A stretch of DNA of 64,000 nt from Anaerolineales bacterium (GCA_020634855.1 JACKAU010000002.1:1-64000); one strand, 5' to 3'; shown: positions 1 to 10,300, counted from the stretch's first letter. Numbers and translations: made by a program. The notes: generated by a model from the letters alone, not told the origin.

Positions 1-421
1 CGCTTTTGGGGAAAAAGGCGTGTTTTTTAGCCGGCCGGTCAGTTCGATCAGAGCGGCGATTTAGGGTCAACGCTTCAATCAAAGAAAATCCGGTTAATCG
101 AGTCAGTTGTATCTAAATTGGCCTACCAATGGGCCACCCCATGTCATGAAGTTAAGCCCTCCCGGCCTCCCAAAGGGGGGGAGAAAGAATTCAATTTCCC
201 GCCCTCTGGGGGGCTAGCGAGATTAGGGTCAGTCACTAACATAATGACATTGAGCTGCCCTTGCGCCGGTACAAGACCTGACAGGTTTTCAAACGAACCT
301 TAACCCGGCTAAGTGGTCCGATCTACCCTGATTTTGCTCTGAAAAGTATCTCCAAAACCTGTCAGGTCTGATGGGCAGCCACTTTAGCTTACCGGCTCAG
401 GCCAAAAGAATGCGGCGCTCA
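1..421. other. Intergenic left edge, no gene seen
   Basis: No open frame here has a plausible start, ribosome binding site or recognisable product. The stretch lies downstream of the isomerase on its 3' side and holds one inverted repeat (listed separately) plus GC-rich low-complexity sequence. It may contain that gene's transcription end. Confidence 0.6.
274..369. repeat. Inverted repeat AGACCTGACAGGTTTT
   Basis: A 16-base arm at 274-289 is exactly complementary to 354-369, with a 64-base loop. Each arm also contains the odd palindrome ACCTGNCAGGT. The same core recurs at about 17523-17533, which suggests a dispersed genomic repeat rather than a gene-specific operator. It could act as a terminator stem for the isomerase gene, but no T-run follows it. 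Confidence 0.55.
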
Positions 422-2068
422 TTAAACGCTGCCGCACAGATGCACATCGATACCCATCGCTTCAAACATAGCGGCTTTGGCAGCCAGCGCTTTGGCGGCC
501 ATTTCGGCCGAGGGCGCGTAGGCGACGTTAAGATGGTTGGCTTTATGGCGGGCCATCATCTGATCGCGGTTGATGCCGTGCAGAACGGCGTGCATAATCG
601 GCCACTGCGGGGTGGTGGCCTGCCAGCGGCGTTCGGTTTCTTCCGGCGGCAGTTCGACGACCGTGGCGCGACCTAAATCGGCGTGTAGCGCGCCGTTCAT
701 CACAAAGACGCGACTCCAAACGATTTCACCCGGTTTGCTGACGCCTTTAAGCGTACCGCCGCCCAAACGAAAATACATGGGCGGCTGGCGCTCGCTGGAC
801 GCGCCGGCGTAGCCGTTGATAAAGTGGGAGGCCGGGGCCGCGCCGGAGATGAGGAAAACCCACACAAAATCGTCGATGCCGTCGCCGGCGTAATGTTCGC
901 CCCAGCGTAAATCGTGCAAAGTGGTGGCCGGGTCGAGGCCCAGCGCCGTCCAGACGCGGTTGGTTACCACGGCATCTACAGCGCAGCCCTCATCCACTTC
1001 ATTGAAATGGGGCAGGGCTTGATCCGGGTATAACGTCTCGCCGGTTTCGGCATGGAAGACCGGGGGGCGCTCGACGTTGTTCAATAATCCTTCAACGAGA
1101 TCCGAGGCGGGAGCCATATCTTTTAAGCCTTGCTGGTATTGAATGCCGACGGCGGCGCAGCCAAATTCAGCGGCCAGGCGCACCGCCGCGATATACATTT
1201 TACATTGTTCCAGAATTTGGGCGTCGGTCAGTTCGGTGGCCTCGTCCGCGCCGGTGACAAAGGTTACGCCCCGCTCGTCCAGCCAAGCGCGGATAGTTTG
1301 CGCTTCTTCATTAGAAACGGTGCGCATGGCGGCCACTAAAGCCGATTGGCTCAGCCGTTCTTTGTAGATACCGGTCGGATTGAGTAATTCGTCGTCAATA
1401 ATGGCGTTGTACATGCCCATACAGCCCTCATCGAAAATGCCGATGATGGCCTTGTCATACTTCAGGTTGCGGGCCAACGCTTGCCCTAACGCCACTTCAT
1501 CCGCCGGCAGGGCCGCGCTGTTAAGGTTAACCACGTGGCCGGTGTCGTGAGTGATGCGGCCTGCGTTGAGCCACTGCCGAATACCGTTCATAAAAAAGTC
1601 ATCGGTAAAGTCTTGGCTCCAAATGGTGCTGTAATTAACGCCCATCTTAGTTAAACTGCCGTTCAGGTTGAGCAAGCCGACCAAACCGGGCCATTCGCCG
1701 CTCCAATTAGCCACGGTTAGAATAGGACCGCGATGATCGCGTAAGCCGGCCAATACGTGGTGGCTGTACTGCCAAACGGCCTCGGCGACAATAAGCGGCG
1801 CGTCGGGATGAATGTTTTTGAAAACATCCATCCCCATGCGCTGGCTCCAAATGAAGCCGTGTTTCAGGTCGGGGTCATAGGGGTGACCGCGCTTAACTTT
1901 GACGCCCTCGCCGGCAAAAACGTCAACCAGACGTTGTTCCATATCGGCTTGAGCCGCCCAGCAGGTTTGATTGGCCGATAAACGTAAGTCGCCGCTGGCA
2001 ATTAAGACCACCTCATTGGGTTCCGGCGGCTGGGGTTCAGCATAGCTTGGTACTTGATATTGAGTCAT
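422..2068 (-). CDS. L-fucose/L-arabinose isomerase family protein (FucI-like)
   Basis: Predicted 548-residue sugar ketol-isomerase, interconverting an aldose and a ketose in the cytoplasm. The sequence resembles the FucI-like isomerases: an N-terminal ABC-type Rossmann region containing VIVAEAVW-like and VANWSGEWPG segments, a central IGIFDEGCMGMYNAII block, HFNEVDEGCAVDA near residue 370, and a C-terminal cap. The open frame extends about 64 codons further upstream, but that part translates low-complexity DNA. The ATG at 2066-2068 is preceded by AAGGACGGAACA and begins MTQYQVPSYAE, so I chose it. It is the last gene of a minus-strand run after ABC ATPase, permease and binding protein, so it probably acts on the sugar they import. 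Substrate (fucose, arabinose or another) cannot be set from sequence. Confidence 0.72.
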   Translation of the reverse strand: MTQYQVPSYAEPQPPEPNEVVLIASGDLRLSANQTCWAAQADMEQRLVDVFAGEGVKVKRGHPYDPDLKHGFIWSQRMGMDVFKNIHPDAPLIVAEAVWQYSHHVLAGLRDHRGPILTVANWSGEWPGLVGLLNLNGSLTKMGVNYSTIWSQDFTDDFFMNGIRQWLNAGRITHDTGHVVNLNSAALPADEVALGQALARNLKYDKAIIGIFDEGCMGMYNAIIDDELLNPTGIYKERLSQSALVAAMRTVSNEEAQTIRAWLDERGVTFVTGADEATELTDAQILEQCKMYIAAVRLAAEFGCAAVGIQYQQGLKDMAPASDLVEGLLNNVERPPVFHAETGETLYPDQALPHFNEVDEGCAVDAVVTNRVWTALGLDPATTLHDLRWGEHYAGDGIDDFVWVFLISGAAPASHFINGYAGASSERQPPMYFRLGGGTLKGVSKPGEIVWSRVFVMNGALHADLGRATVVELPPEETERRWQATTPQWPIMHAVLHGINRDQMMARHKANHLNVAYAPSAEMAAKALAAKAAMFEAMGIDVHLCGSV

Positions 2069-2139
2069 TGTTCCGTCCTTATTTAAATGTAAATTTGAGG
2101 GGTGATAAAATGGTTTGTGGATAGTATAGCAGAAAATCG

Positions 2140-2311
2140 GGATGGATAGTGGGTTGGTTTGTTTGTTGATGGGTGGGTTGGTTGGTTGGTGGGTGGGTTG
2201 GATAAAGGGGCAGATGGTTGGTTGGTTATCATCTAACCAGCCAACCATCAAACCAGCCAACCATCAAACTATCAAACTATCAAACCATCAACAAACAAAC
2301 TATCAAACCAG
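2140..2311. repeat. Simple-sequence spacer able to form a large hairpin
   Basis: GGTTGGTGGGT-type repeats on the left half are followed by complementary CCAACCATCAAAC and ATCAAACT repeats on the right half, so the spacer between the binding-protein and isomerase genes can fold into a long imperfect stem. It could lower expression of the downstream isomerase relative to the binding protein or mark slippage-prone DNA; there is no direct evidence for either. Confidence 0.6.
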
Positions 2312-2312
2312 C

Positions 2313-3374
2313 TTACTGGCCACCAAATTGAGCATAGATCTCTTTAGCGTTGTCACTGGTAACTTCCTGGGTATCCAGAATAACTTCCTTGTCAGGCGTG
2401 GCGCCGTCTTCGAGAATTTGGATGGCGTAGTCAATCGCTTCAGCCCCGCCGGTGGGATAGACGTAGGTGGCGTCGATGCGACCATCGATAACCGAGCGGA
2501 TGCCGCCATCGGGGGTGGGCAGGGCATCAATGCCGACGAAGAACATATCATCGAGATTGAGGCCGGCGGCTTCAGCCGAAATGATGGCGGCTTCGGTCAT
2601 GGGATCGTTGTGGGTGTAGACCACGTGGACATCGGGGTTGGCCTGGAACATCGCTTGCGAAACCGGGATGGCTTTTTCGCGGAGCCAATCGGCATTCTGG
2701 CTGGCGATGATGGTCACATCCGGGTTTGAGGCGATGCCTTCGCGGAAACCGTCGCCGCGTTCTTTAGCCGGGGTCGATCCTTCCAGCCCGCGGATTTCAA
2801 TGACGTTACAGGGGCTGTGGCCTTGTTCCTTACACCACGCGGCCACGCGCTCGCCGGCGGTGCGGCCGATGAGTTGGTTATCGGCGCCAATCCACATGGT
2901 ATATTTGTCGCCGTTCACTTTGCGGTCAAGCACAATCACCGGAATACCGCCATCATAAGCTTTGGCGACCACATCGGTTAGCGGCGCGGCTTCGTTGGGG
3001 GAGATGATGAGCAAGTCGATGCCCTGTTGAATGAAGTTTTCCACATCGGCTACTTGCTTGGCGTTGTCCTGGGCGGCGTCGGCGAAAACAACTTCCAGTT
3101 CGGGATGCTCGGCGGCGGCGGCAGCGATTTGGTCATTCATAGCCTGACGCCACGGTTCGCCTTTGTTGGCCTGCGACATGCCAATTAAGAATTTATCTTG
3201 GGCCGGCGCTTCAGCTTCGGTTTCAGCAGCCGCGCCGGTATCGGCCTCGGCGGCTTCCTCGCTGCTGTCGCTGCTGGCGGGCGCCGGGGTTGGCTGTTGG
3301 CCGCAGGCGGTGAAAATAAGGCTAAGTACCAGCAACCCCACAAAGATCACTGAGAATTTTTTGATGTTAGTCAT
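2313..3374 (-). CDS. Sugar ABC transporter substrate-binding lipoprotein (ribose type)
   Basis: Predicted 353-residue periplasmic-binding-protein type 1 lipoprotein that captures a sugar outside the membrane and delivers it to the permease encoded upstream. The N-terminus has two lysines, a hydrophobic stretch and a lipobox ending at Cys24 (FTAC), then a Pro/Ser/Glu/Ala-rich linker to about residue 55 typical of surface lipoproteins. The body carries family features such as FLIGMSQANKGEPW, LLIISPNEAAPLTD, IPVIVLDRKVNG and VVYTHNDPMTEAAI. The open frame extends further upstream, but the ATG at 3372-3374 has AAGGAGA at good spacing and starts the signal peptide. Unusually, it is third in the run, about 900 bp after the permease gene, so it may have its own promoter or depend on readthrough. 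The exact sugar is unknown. Confidence 0.88.
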   Translation of the reverse strand: MTNIKKFSVIFVGLLVLSLIFTACGQQPTPAPASSDSSEEAAEADTGAAAETEAEAPAQDKFLIGMSQANKGEPWRQAMNDQIAAAAAEHPELEVVFADAAQDNAKQVADVENFIQQGIDLLIISPNEAAPLTDVVAKAYDGGIPVIVLDRKVNGDKYTMWIGADNQLIGRTAGERVAAWCKEQGHSPCNVIEIRGLEGSTPAKERGDGFREGIASNPDVTIIASQNADWLREKAIPVSQAMFQANPDVHVVYTHNDPMTEAAIISAEAAGLNLDDMFFVGIDALPTPDGGIRSVIDGRIDATYVYPTGGAEAIDYAIQILEDGATPDKEVILDTQEVTSDNAKEIYAQFGGQ

Positions 3375-4276
3375 CGATGACAATCTCCTTTGAAAACATG
3401 ATAGATCTTCTTTGATATACATTGGTTTTTTGAGCCGGATGACGATCACTTGAAGAAAATTAAAGTTTAATCGGGCCACAAAGCTGCCGTCCCCCGCAGC
3501 ACGGGCCTAAAGACCCGTGCTGAGAGAGCGAAGCCCTGTCGGGCTAAACTTTCGCCATCTGAGGGCGCTTCAGCGTCCTTTGCTCTTTTAGCGCGATTGG
3601 CTTTAGCCTCGCGCGCTTTGGCCCGATGTAACCCCGTTTGTATTCTTAACCTCCATAAAAATGACCGTCACCGCCTAAAGCAGGACGCTTCTACAGTTGT
3701 TGAATTAATTTGTATAGTGTTGTATATTTCAGCGGAAGCGGATCAGGCCCGCACTGGCGGCCTGATGACGCTCGATTGACGAGAGGAGGCGCCGGGTTGG
3801 ACGGCCAAGTCATTACCGGCGTCTCTTCACTTTTTCCCTTATTGGCAATTGAACTATGGGTCGGCGACAACCGCTTTTAGGTTGCCGATGCTGGGTCTTT
3901 AAGTTCATCTTTAGTCATACGGATATAGGCTTCTCCTCATTTTTCTGACATTAAAATAGTATCTTTCAGATAGGACGCTTCTGAGCCTACTTGTTTTTTG
4001 TCACCTCCTTTCTTATTAACCTGAGTTCGAAAATTCATGTTCTGCATGCCATTAGCGCTATGCCTGAGGGATTTCTCCACCTCCGGTTGCGAAATGATAG
4101 GTGCAGCTCTAATTATCGAACTCAAGGCCTATCGCAACCGAATGAATTCGGTCGCTGCTAAAGAAAACCGGTTGAAACAGGTTATGGGGTTCCCCCTTAA
4201 CGTGTTTTCAACACGTTTCTTTTATCAGGCGGCGAATTCGTTCGCAGATATTAAAATACCGAATCGTCTCAATCAC
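3375..4276. other. 900-bp spacer within the sugar ABC operon
   Basis: No credible gene. It separates the permease from the binding-protein gene on the same strand. It holds a hairpin AGCACGGGCC/GACCCGTGCT at about 3498-3521, a second dyad near 3866-3893, and MITE-like copy 1. The spacing implies a separate promoter for the binding protein, possibly arising after repeat insertion. Confidence 0.55.
4018..4127. repeat. MITE-like palindromic element, copy 1 (short form)
   Basis: Begins AACCTGAGTTCGAAAATTC and ends with the inverted match TTATCGAACTC(A)AGG. Internal blocks GAGGGATTTCTCC and GCGAAATGATAG match the longer copy at 9008-9223, but the middle is deleted, leaving about 110 bp. No coding capacity. 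It is probably a non-autonomous element mobilised in trans, or a REP-type palindrome. Confidence 0.7.
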
Positions 4277-5314
4277 TTAATACCGCCGCCGCTGCTGAAT
4301 GACCACCGCCAAAACGATGATGACGCCTTTCAGGATAGCCTGGTATTCTGATTCGATATTGAGCAAACCCAGAATATTATCCAGGATACTCAAAATCACC
4401 GCGCCGATCATTGTACCGACCACTGTGCCGACGCCGCCCATAAGGCTGGTGCCGCCAATAACCACGGCGGCGATGGCGTTAAGCTCATAACCGCTGCCGT
4501 CGATGGGACTGCCCTGATTGACCAGCGCCGCGTGCAGCAGCGCGGCCAAGGCCGACAGCAAACCGCAAATGCCAAAGACAATCACTCGCACCCGGTTCAC
4601 ATTTACCCCTGATAGGCGAGCGGCGGTGTCATTCCCGCCGACGGCGTAAATGTAGCGGCCAAATCCGGTTCGCTTCAATAATATAGTAGCGATAATACCA
4701 ATCCCGATGAAGTAGAAGACCTGAACCGGAATATCCAGCCCCAGGATGGCGACCTCGCCGGCAAACAAGGCTTTAAAACTGGGCGGGGCCAGGTCAGGCC
4801 CATCGCCAAAAGCCAGGGGGATGGCGTAGCCGCCGGCCCACAGCGTAGCGATGCCCCGGGCAATACTTAGCATTGCCAGCGTGGTGATAAACGATTGAAT
4901 CTTGAATTTGGTCGAGACAAAGCCGTTGGTCAAGCCCGCCGCCGCGCCGATGGCCAGCACGCACACCACCGTCGCCACCGTGCCAAAACCGTAGTGCATC
5001 ATAAAGGCGGCCGCGCCCACGGCGCACAAAGCCAACACCGCGCCCACCGACAAATCGATGCCCCCGGTTAGAATGACCAGCGTCATCCCAATGGCGATAA
5101 TGCCGTTTTCCGAGGCAAAACGAACGACATTGAGCATATTGCGCGGGTCGAGAAAGATATTGCGGCCATCGCGAACCGGCGACAGCAGCGCGGCGATGAT
5201 GAGAATGGCAATTAGACCGAAGTAGCTCTGGAAACGCATTAAATATTTCCAGATCGAACCGATACGTTTGCTCAATGGAGGTATTTCTCTGGTGGTCGTG
5301 TCTTGAACGGACAT
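4277..5314 (-). CDS. Sugar ABC transporter permease (RbsC/BPD_transp_2 family)
   Basis: Predicted 345-residue inner-membrane permease. A charged N-terminus of about 25 residues precedes eight to ten hydrophobic segments. Family hallmarks include NMLNVVRFASENGIIAIGMT followed by LTGGIDLSVGAVLAL, and late in the protein the RLSGVNVNRVR and GTSLMGGVGTVVGTMIGA segments that contact the ATPase and line the pathway. Its length matches the RbsC family. The ATG at 5314 has AAGGGAAATTAA directly upstream. It is 63 bp downstream of the ATPase gene and presumably co-transcribed, forming an importer with that ATPase and the lipoprotein. Confidence 0.93.
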   Translation of the reverse strand: MSVQDTTTREIPPLSKRIGSIWKYLMRFQSYFGLIAILIIAALLSPVRDGRNIFLDPRNMLNVVRFASENGIIAIGMTLVILTGGIDLSVGAVLALCAVGAAAFMMHYGFGTVATVVCVLAIGAAAGLTNGFVSTKFKIQSFITTLAMLSIARGIATLWAGGYAIPLAFGDGPDLAPPSFKALFAGEVAILGLDIPVQVFYFIGIGIIATILLKRTGFGRYIYAVGGNDTAARLSGVNVNRVRVIVFGICGLLSALAALLHAALVNQGSPIDGSGYELNAIAAVVIGGTSLMGGVGTVVGTMIGAVILSILDNILGLLNIESEYQAILKGVIIVLAVVIQQRRRY

Positions 5315-5377
5315 TTAATTTCCCTTGATATTATGAGTTCAGAATAGAAGCACTTCATGTTGCTTCGCAGCGCGCCT

Positions 5378-6919
<1,542 letters not shown>

Positions 6920-6942
6920 TGTCTGGGCCTTGAAGGTTTTTA

Positions 6943-6971
6943 TTGTTTGCCGTTGAGTAGTGTTGTATAAT
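6943..6971 (+). promoter_or_regulatory. Candidate sigma-70 promoter facing the ABC-kinase gene
   Basis: TTGTTT at 6943-6948 and TATAAT at 6966-6971 are separated by 17 bp, a good housekeeping-type match about 170 bp before the kinase start. The DNA that follows contains near-repeats of GCTGATAGCTGA (about 6985-7030) that could bind a regulator. Assignment is by pattern only. Confidence 0.4.
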
Positions 6972-7143
6972 CGTAGCGTTTAGCCGTTGGCTGATAGCTG
7001 ACGGCTGAGCGCTGATAGCTGAACGCTGATGTATATATACGATACGTCAATAAGGCCAAAAGATCATGGTGTATCTCCCCTGAAAAAATGGGGGGATTTC
7101 CCCTAACCGTCGTGAAATCGTTCTAACAATGAGGTGCAAAACG

Positions 7144-8754
7144 ATGGAACCGCTCTTACGGATTACAAACCTATCTAAAAGTTACGGTATTGTGCCGGCC
7201 CTGCAACGGGTGAGCTTCAAGATTTATCCCGGCGAGGTGGTGGGCGTTACCGGCCAAAGCGGGGCGGGTAAATCCGTCCTGGCGATGTTAATTGCCGGCA
7301 TTGAAGAACCCGACGCCGGGCATATCACCCTGGCCCAACAACCGTTGAAGTGGCCGTATTGGGCCCGCAGTCTGGGCATCGAAATGATACCCCAGGTCCC
7401 CATTCTGACCGAAAATTTAGACATTACCGGCAATATCTTTTTGGGCTACGAAACCGGCTGGCCCTCTCCGGGTAAATTGTTAACGTGGCTCAATCCCTCG
7501 CGCATGGATGAAAAAGCCGCCCATATTTTGGCCCAATTGGACGCCCATTTTACGTCGCTGCGGCAGAAAGTGACCGATTTATCCAGCGAACAGCGCCAAT
7601 TGATCGCCATTGCCAGGGTGATGACCCATCCGGCTAAACTCATCCTGGTTGACGATCCGACGGCCTTGTTAAATTACTCCTACCAGCAAAAACTGCTGGC
7701 GCTGATCCAAAGCTGGCAGCAGCAGGGCACCGCCGTTATTTTTAACAGCCACAATCTCGATCATCTGTTTGCGGTCACGGATCGCATTCTGGTGCTGCGC
7801 CACGGCCGGCTGATGGCCGATTATATCACCGATGAAACCAGCCGCGAAGAAATTGTGTCCGCCCTGTTAGGCACCATCGACCGCGAGCAGCTTACCCCGG
7901 CGATTTGGGCGCTGGACAGTTACTACCGCGCCCATCAACACGCCCAGCGCTTGCACCACCAGCAGCAGTTGCTGGAGCGCAACCTGGCCAAGCAAGGTTC
8001 GCTCAACCAGCAGCTGATCGAGCAGTTGTCCTACCAGGTTAAAGCTTTGGATAAGGCCAACCTGGCCCTGCAAGACGCGCAGCGCCGGCTCCTCACCGAG
8101 CGCGAACAGGAGCGCAAACATCTGGCCCGCGAACTGCACGACCAGATGATTCAGGATTTGCTGGGGGTCAATTATCAATTTGAGGAGCTTGAGGCCGATA
8201 CGGACATCAAGCCCCATATGTTTCAACAACTGATCACCATTCGCCATCAAATCCGCAGCTTTATCCGCGATCTGCGCCGCATTTGTGAAGATTTACGCCC
8301 GCCGGTCATCGACAGCCTGGGCCTAGGCGTAGCGCTGGAATCGTGCGCCGGTGATTGGAGCGAGCGAACGGGTATTCGGGTCAATTTGGAGTTGGACCCC
8401 AATTTGGGCCGTCTGCCGGAAACGACAGAGCTATCTATCTTCCGTATTGTGCAAGAAGGGTTGAACAACGTCCGCAAACACGCCAAAGCCGACACGGTTA
8501 AAATTGGCCTAAAGCATACCTCGCCCCGAATGCTGCAAATCTCGATTATAGACAACGGCCAGGGGATTGTTGAAGATTTCAATCTGTCGAACCTGGCCCG
8601 GCAAGGTCATTTTGGATTATTGGGAATCAGTGAACGGGTGGCGCTGCTGGGCGGGCGCTTGAAGATGCAAAATCAGAACGACGGCGGCTTCAGCCTGCAA
8701 GTTGAAATCCCCCACCCTCGGGTGGAGATGGTCATCACGTCAGATGCGTCATAG
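7144..8754 (+). CDS. ABC ATPase-histidine kinase fusion
   Basis: Predicted 536-residue soluble protein joining two families. Residues 1-235 are an ABC ATPase domain of the sugar-importer type: Walker A GQSGAGKS at 37-44, a weak signature LSSEQRQ at 146-152, Walker B LILVDDP with Asp171 where the catalytic Glu is expected, and His203 as H-loop. A Gln-rich coiled coil (about 255-325) leads to a HisKA_3/NarX-type kinase: ARELHDQM with phospho-acceptor His332, N-box NNVRKHA at 441, G1 DNGQGI at 470 and G2 GHFGLLGI at 488. No membrane segment or signal peptide is visible. I chose ATG 7144 (GAGGTG upstream) over the in-frame ATG at 7129, which lacks a binding site. It is divergent from the sugar ABC ATPase and convergent with a two-REC regulator. 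Inference: it senses transporter activity or nucleotide state and controls the sugar genes. Confidence 0.88.
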   Translation: MEPLLRITNLSKSYGIVPALQRVSFKIYPGEVVGVTGQSGAGKSVLAMLIAGIEEPDAGHITLAQQPLKWPYWARSLGIEMIPQVPILTENLDITGNIFLGYETGWPSPGKLLTWLNPSRMDEKAAHILAQLDAHFTSLRQKVTDLSSEQRQLIAIARVMTHPAKLILVDDPTALLNYSYQQKLLALIQSWQQQGTAVIFNSHNLDHLFAVTDRILVLRHGRLMADYITDETSREEIVSALLGTIDREQLTPAIWALDSYYRAHQHAQRLHHQQQLLERNLAKQGSLNQQLIEQLSYQVKALDKANLALQDAQRRLLTEREQERKHLARELHDQMIQDLLGVNYQFEELEADTDIKPHMFQQLITIRHQIRSFIRDLRRICEDLRPPVIDSLGLGVALESCAGDWSERTGIRVNLELDPNLGRLPETTELSIFRIVQEGLNNVRKHAKADTVKIGLKHTSPRMLQISIIDNGQGIVEDFNLSNLARQGHFGLLGISERVALLGGRLKMQNQNDGGFSLQVEIPHPRVEMVITSDAS

Positions 8755-8838
8755 GGCAAAAGGTGGGCAAAAGGTGACAGTCACTTAGTCGCCTCTCCTT
8801 ATCGACTAACCCGAACGAGCCGGACCCCAAAAGGATTT

Positions 8839-8935
8839 AACGCTAAAGACGCTACAGGCGCAAGAGACGCAAAAAGAAATATAAAAAGCGTTTGCGCCTT
8901 TAGCGTCATTTGCGTCTTTTGCGTTTGGATTCCCG
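8839..8935. repeat. Imperfect inverted repeat between convergent genes
   Basis: AACGCTAAAGACGC on the left and GCGTCATTTGCGTC(TTTT)GCGTT on the right form a long A/T-and-GCGT-rich stem around an AT-rich loop. Placed between the convergent kinase and regulator genes, it could serve as a bidirectional terminator, although it also has the look of a dispersed palindromic repeat. The motif GGTGACAGTCACTT lies just upstream (about 8771). Confidence 0.45.
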
Positions 8936-9007
8936 GCCCCACTTCTGGCTTTTTTGGTGAGAAGTGGCTTGGTTAGACATTATCTCCTTATCGCCATTTT
9001 TACTATT

Positions 9008-9223
9008 AACCTGAGTTCGGAAATTCATTGCCCTTCATGTCATTTCGGAGCGCCAGCGGAGAAATCCCTGTGACCATACAATGAAAAGTGATTTGGCGGG
9101 GAAACTTTGAAGCGACAACGTTAAATTTTTCCCTGCGAATGCTTCGTTATGACTATGCCTGAGGGATTTCTCCGCCTTCGGCTGCGAAATGACATGCTCA
9201 GTTCTAATTATCGAACTCAGGTT
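9008..9223. repeat. MITE-like palindromic element, copy 2 (full form)
   Basis: Terminal arms of about 65 bp are inverted matches: CCTGAGTTCG and CATGTCATTTCG-GCGGAGAAATCCC on the left, and the reverse complement of the same blocks on the right, ending CGAACTCAGGTT. The centre contains TTGAAGCGACAA and TTCCCTGCGAATGCTTC, also present in the copy at 60567. No transposase is encoded. The short open frames within it are translations of the palindrome. Confidence 0.8.
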
Positions 9224-9247
9224 ATTATGTTTCAATCCTAAACGCCT

Positions 9248-10300
9248 TCAATTCAAGATATCATCGATAATGTGTTGTAAAGTGGTGGTATTCAAATCTT
9301 GTTTATCCAAAAAGGCGGTGGCCCCGGCTTCCGTGCCCATGCGGCGAAAGCCCCGGTCGGGATAAGCGCTGATGAGAATGACTTTAATCAACGGGGCAAT
9401 GGCTTTGACGCGCTGAGTGCAGTGGATGCCGTTTTCTTCGCCCAACACCACATCCATAAAGACCAACTGCGGTTCAAGCTGTTTAACCAGATGCACGGTT
9501 TCCACAATATTCTCGGCCTCATAAATTTTGGCGCGGGGACAAACCTTACCCACAATGCGCTGCAATTGATGCCGGTATGAGGCGTTATCATCCACAACCA
9601 AGATCTTGATCATCTTGGCGTTAGCCGGCAGGCCGCCCGGATCGATTTCGGCGGCGGTTTGCCCGGACACCCCTAATATTTCCGGGTGGTGCATCACATA
9701 ATTAACCGCTTCCAAGCGATTTTGCACATTTAACTGACGATAAATGCGGGTCAAGTGATTCTCGATGGTCTTGACGCTTAAATTCATCTTCTGGGCGATG
9801 GTTTGATTGTCAAAACCGCGTTGTAACAGGCGTAGGATATCACGCTGGCGGGTGGTGGGCGGCATGGGCGGCGCGACCGTCTCCGGCTGTCCCACCAAGC
9901 GATCCAGCAGCCGGCTCGATACCCATCGTTCGCCGGCCAACACGCGCTGCACGGTTAGTCGCAAATCGCTCAGCGGTTGATCTTTGAGATAATAGCCGTT
10001 GACCCCCACCCGCAATAAACCCTGCACGTAATAATCATTATCGTAGGCGCTAATGACCACAATCTTCATCTCCGGGTAATCCTGCCGGATATGGCGAATG
10101 GTTTTAATCGGCTCGAAATCCGGCATGGTCACATCGACCAGCAGGCAGTCCGGCTTCATCTCAACCAGCGCCGCAATCACCGCCGGCCCGTCGCCCACTT
10201 CGCCGATGACTTCGATTTCCGGCATCTCCAACAAGGCGTTACGTATCCCGGCCCGAACAACGGCGTGATCGTCTGCGAGTAATATCCGTGTCTTTGGCAT
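9248..10300 (-). CDS. Response regulator, REC-LuxR HTH-REC
   Basis: Predicted 350-residue cytoplasmic transcription regulator. REC1 (about 4-120) has the acidic pair Asp10-Asp11, phospho-acceptor Asp56 in LLVDVTM and Lys106. A NarL/LuxR-type helix-turn-helix (about 145-205) follows, with TTRQRDILRLLQRG and NQTIAQKMNLSVKTIENHL. A second complete receiver (about 231-348) begins IKILVVDDNASY, with Asp237-Asp238, phospho-acceptor Asp283 in FMDVVLG and Lys333. NarL-type regulators normally end after the HTH, so the extra C-terminal REC is unusual. Met230 precedes REC2, so an internal start making REC2 alone is conceivable. The gene is convergent with the HisKA_3 kinase fusion, the expected partner class. 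Confidence 0.88.
   Translation of the reverse strand: MPKTRILLADDHAVVRAGIRNALLEMPEIEVIGEVGDGPAVIAALVEMKPDCLLVDVTMPDFEPIKTIRHIRQDYPEMKIVVISAYDNDYYVQGLLRVGVNGYYLKDQPLSDLRLTVQRVLAGERWVSSRLLDRLVGQPETVAPPMPPTTRQRDILRLLQRGFDNQTIAQKMNLSVKTIENHLTRIYRQLNVQNRLEAVNYVMHHPEILGVSGQTAAEIDPGGLPANAKMIKILVVDDNASYRHQLQRIVGKVCPRAKIYEAENIVETVHLVKQLEPQLVFMDVVLGEENGIHCTQRVKAIAPLIKVILISAYPDRGFRRMGTEAGATAFLDKQDLNTTTLQHIIDDILN

Noticed and set aside
2069..2260. 64-codon N-terminal extension of the FucI-like protein
   Set aside because: It translates GGTT/TCAAAC simple repeats, has no ribosome binding site, and the ATG at 2068 has both a site and a family-like N-terminus.
9035..9235. Minus-strand frame of 66 codons, with a relative at 3937-4125
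   Set aside because: The similarity between the two (SSIIR, ISQP, EKSLRHS) is explained by translating the same MITE-like palindrome, not by a gene family.
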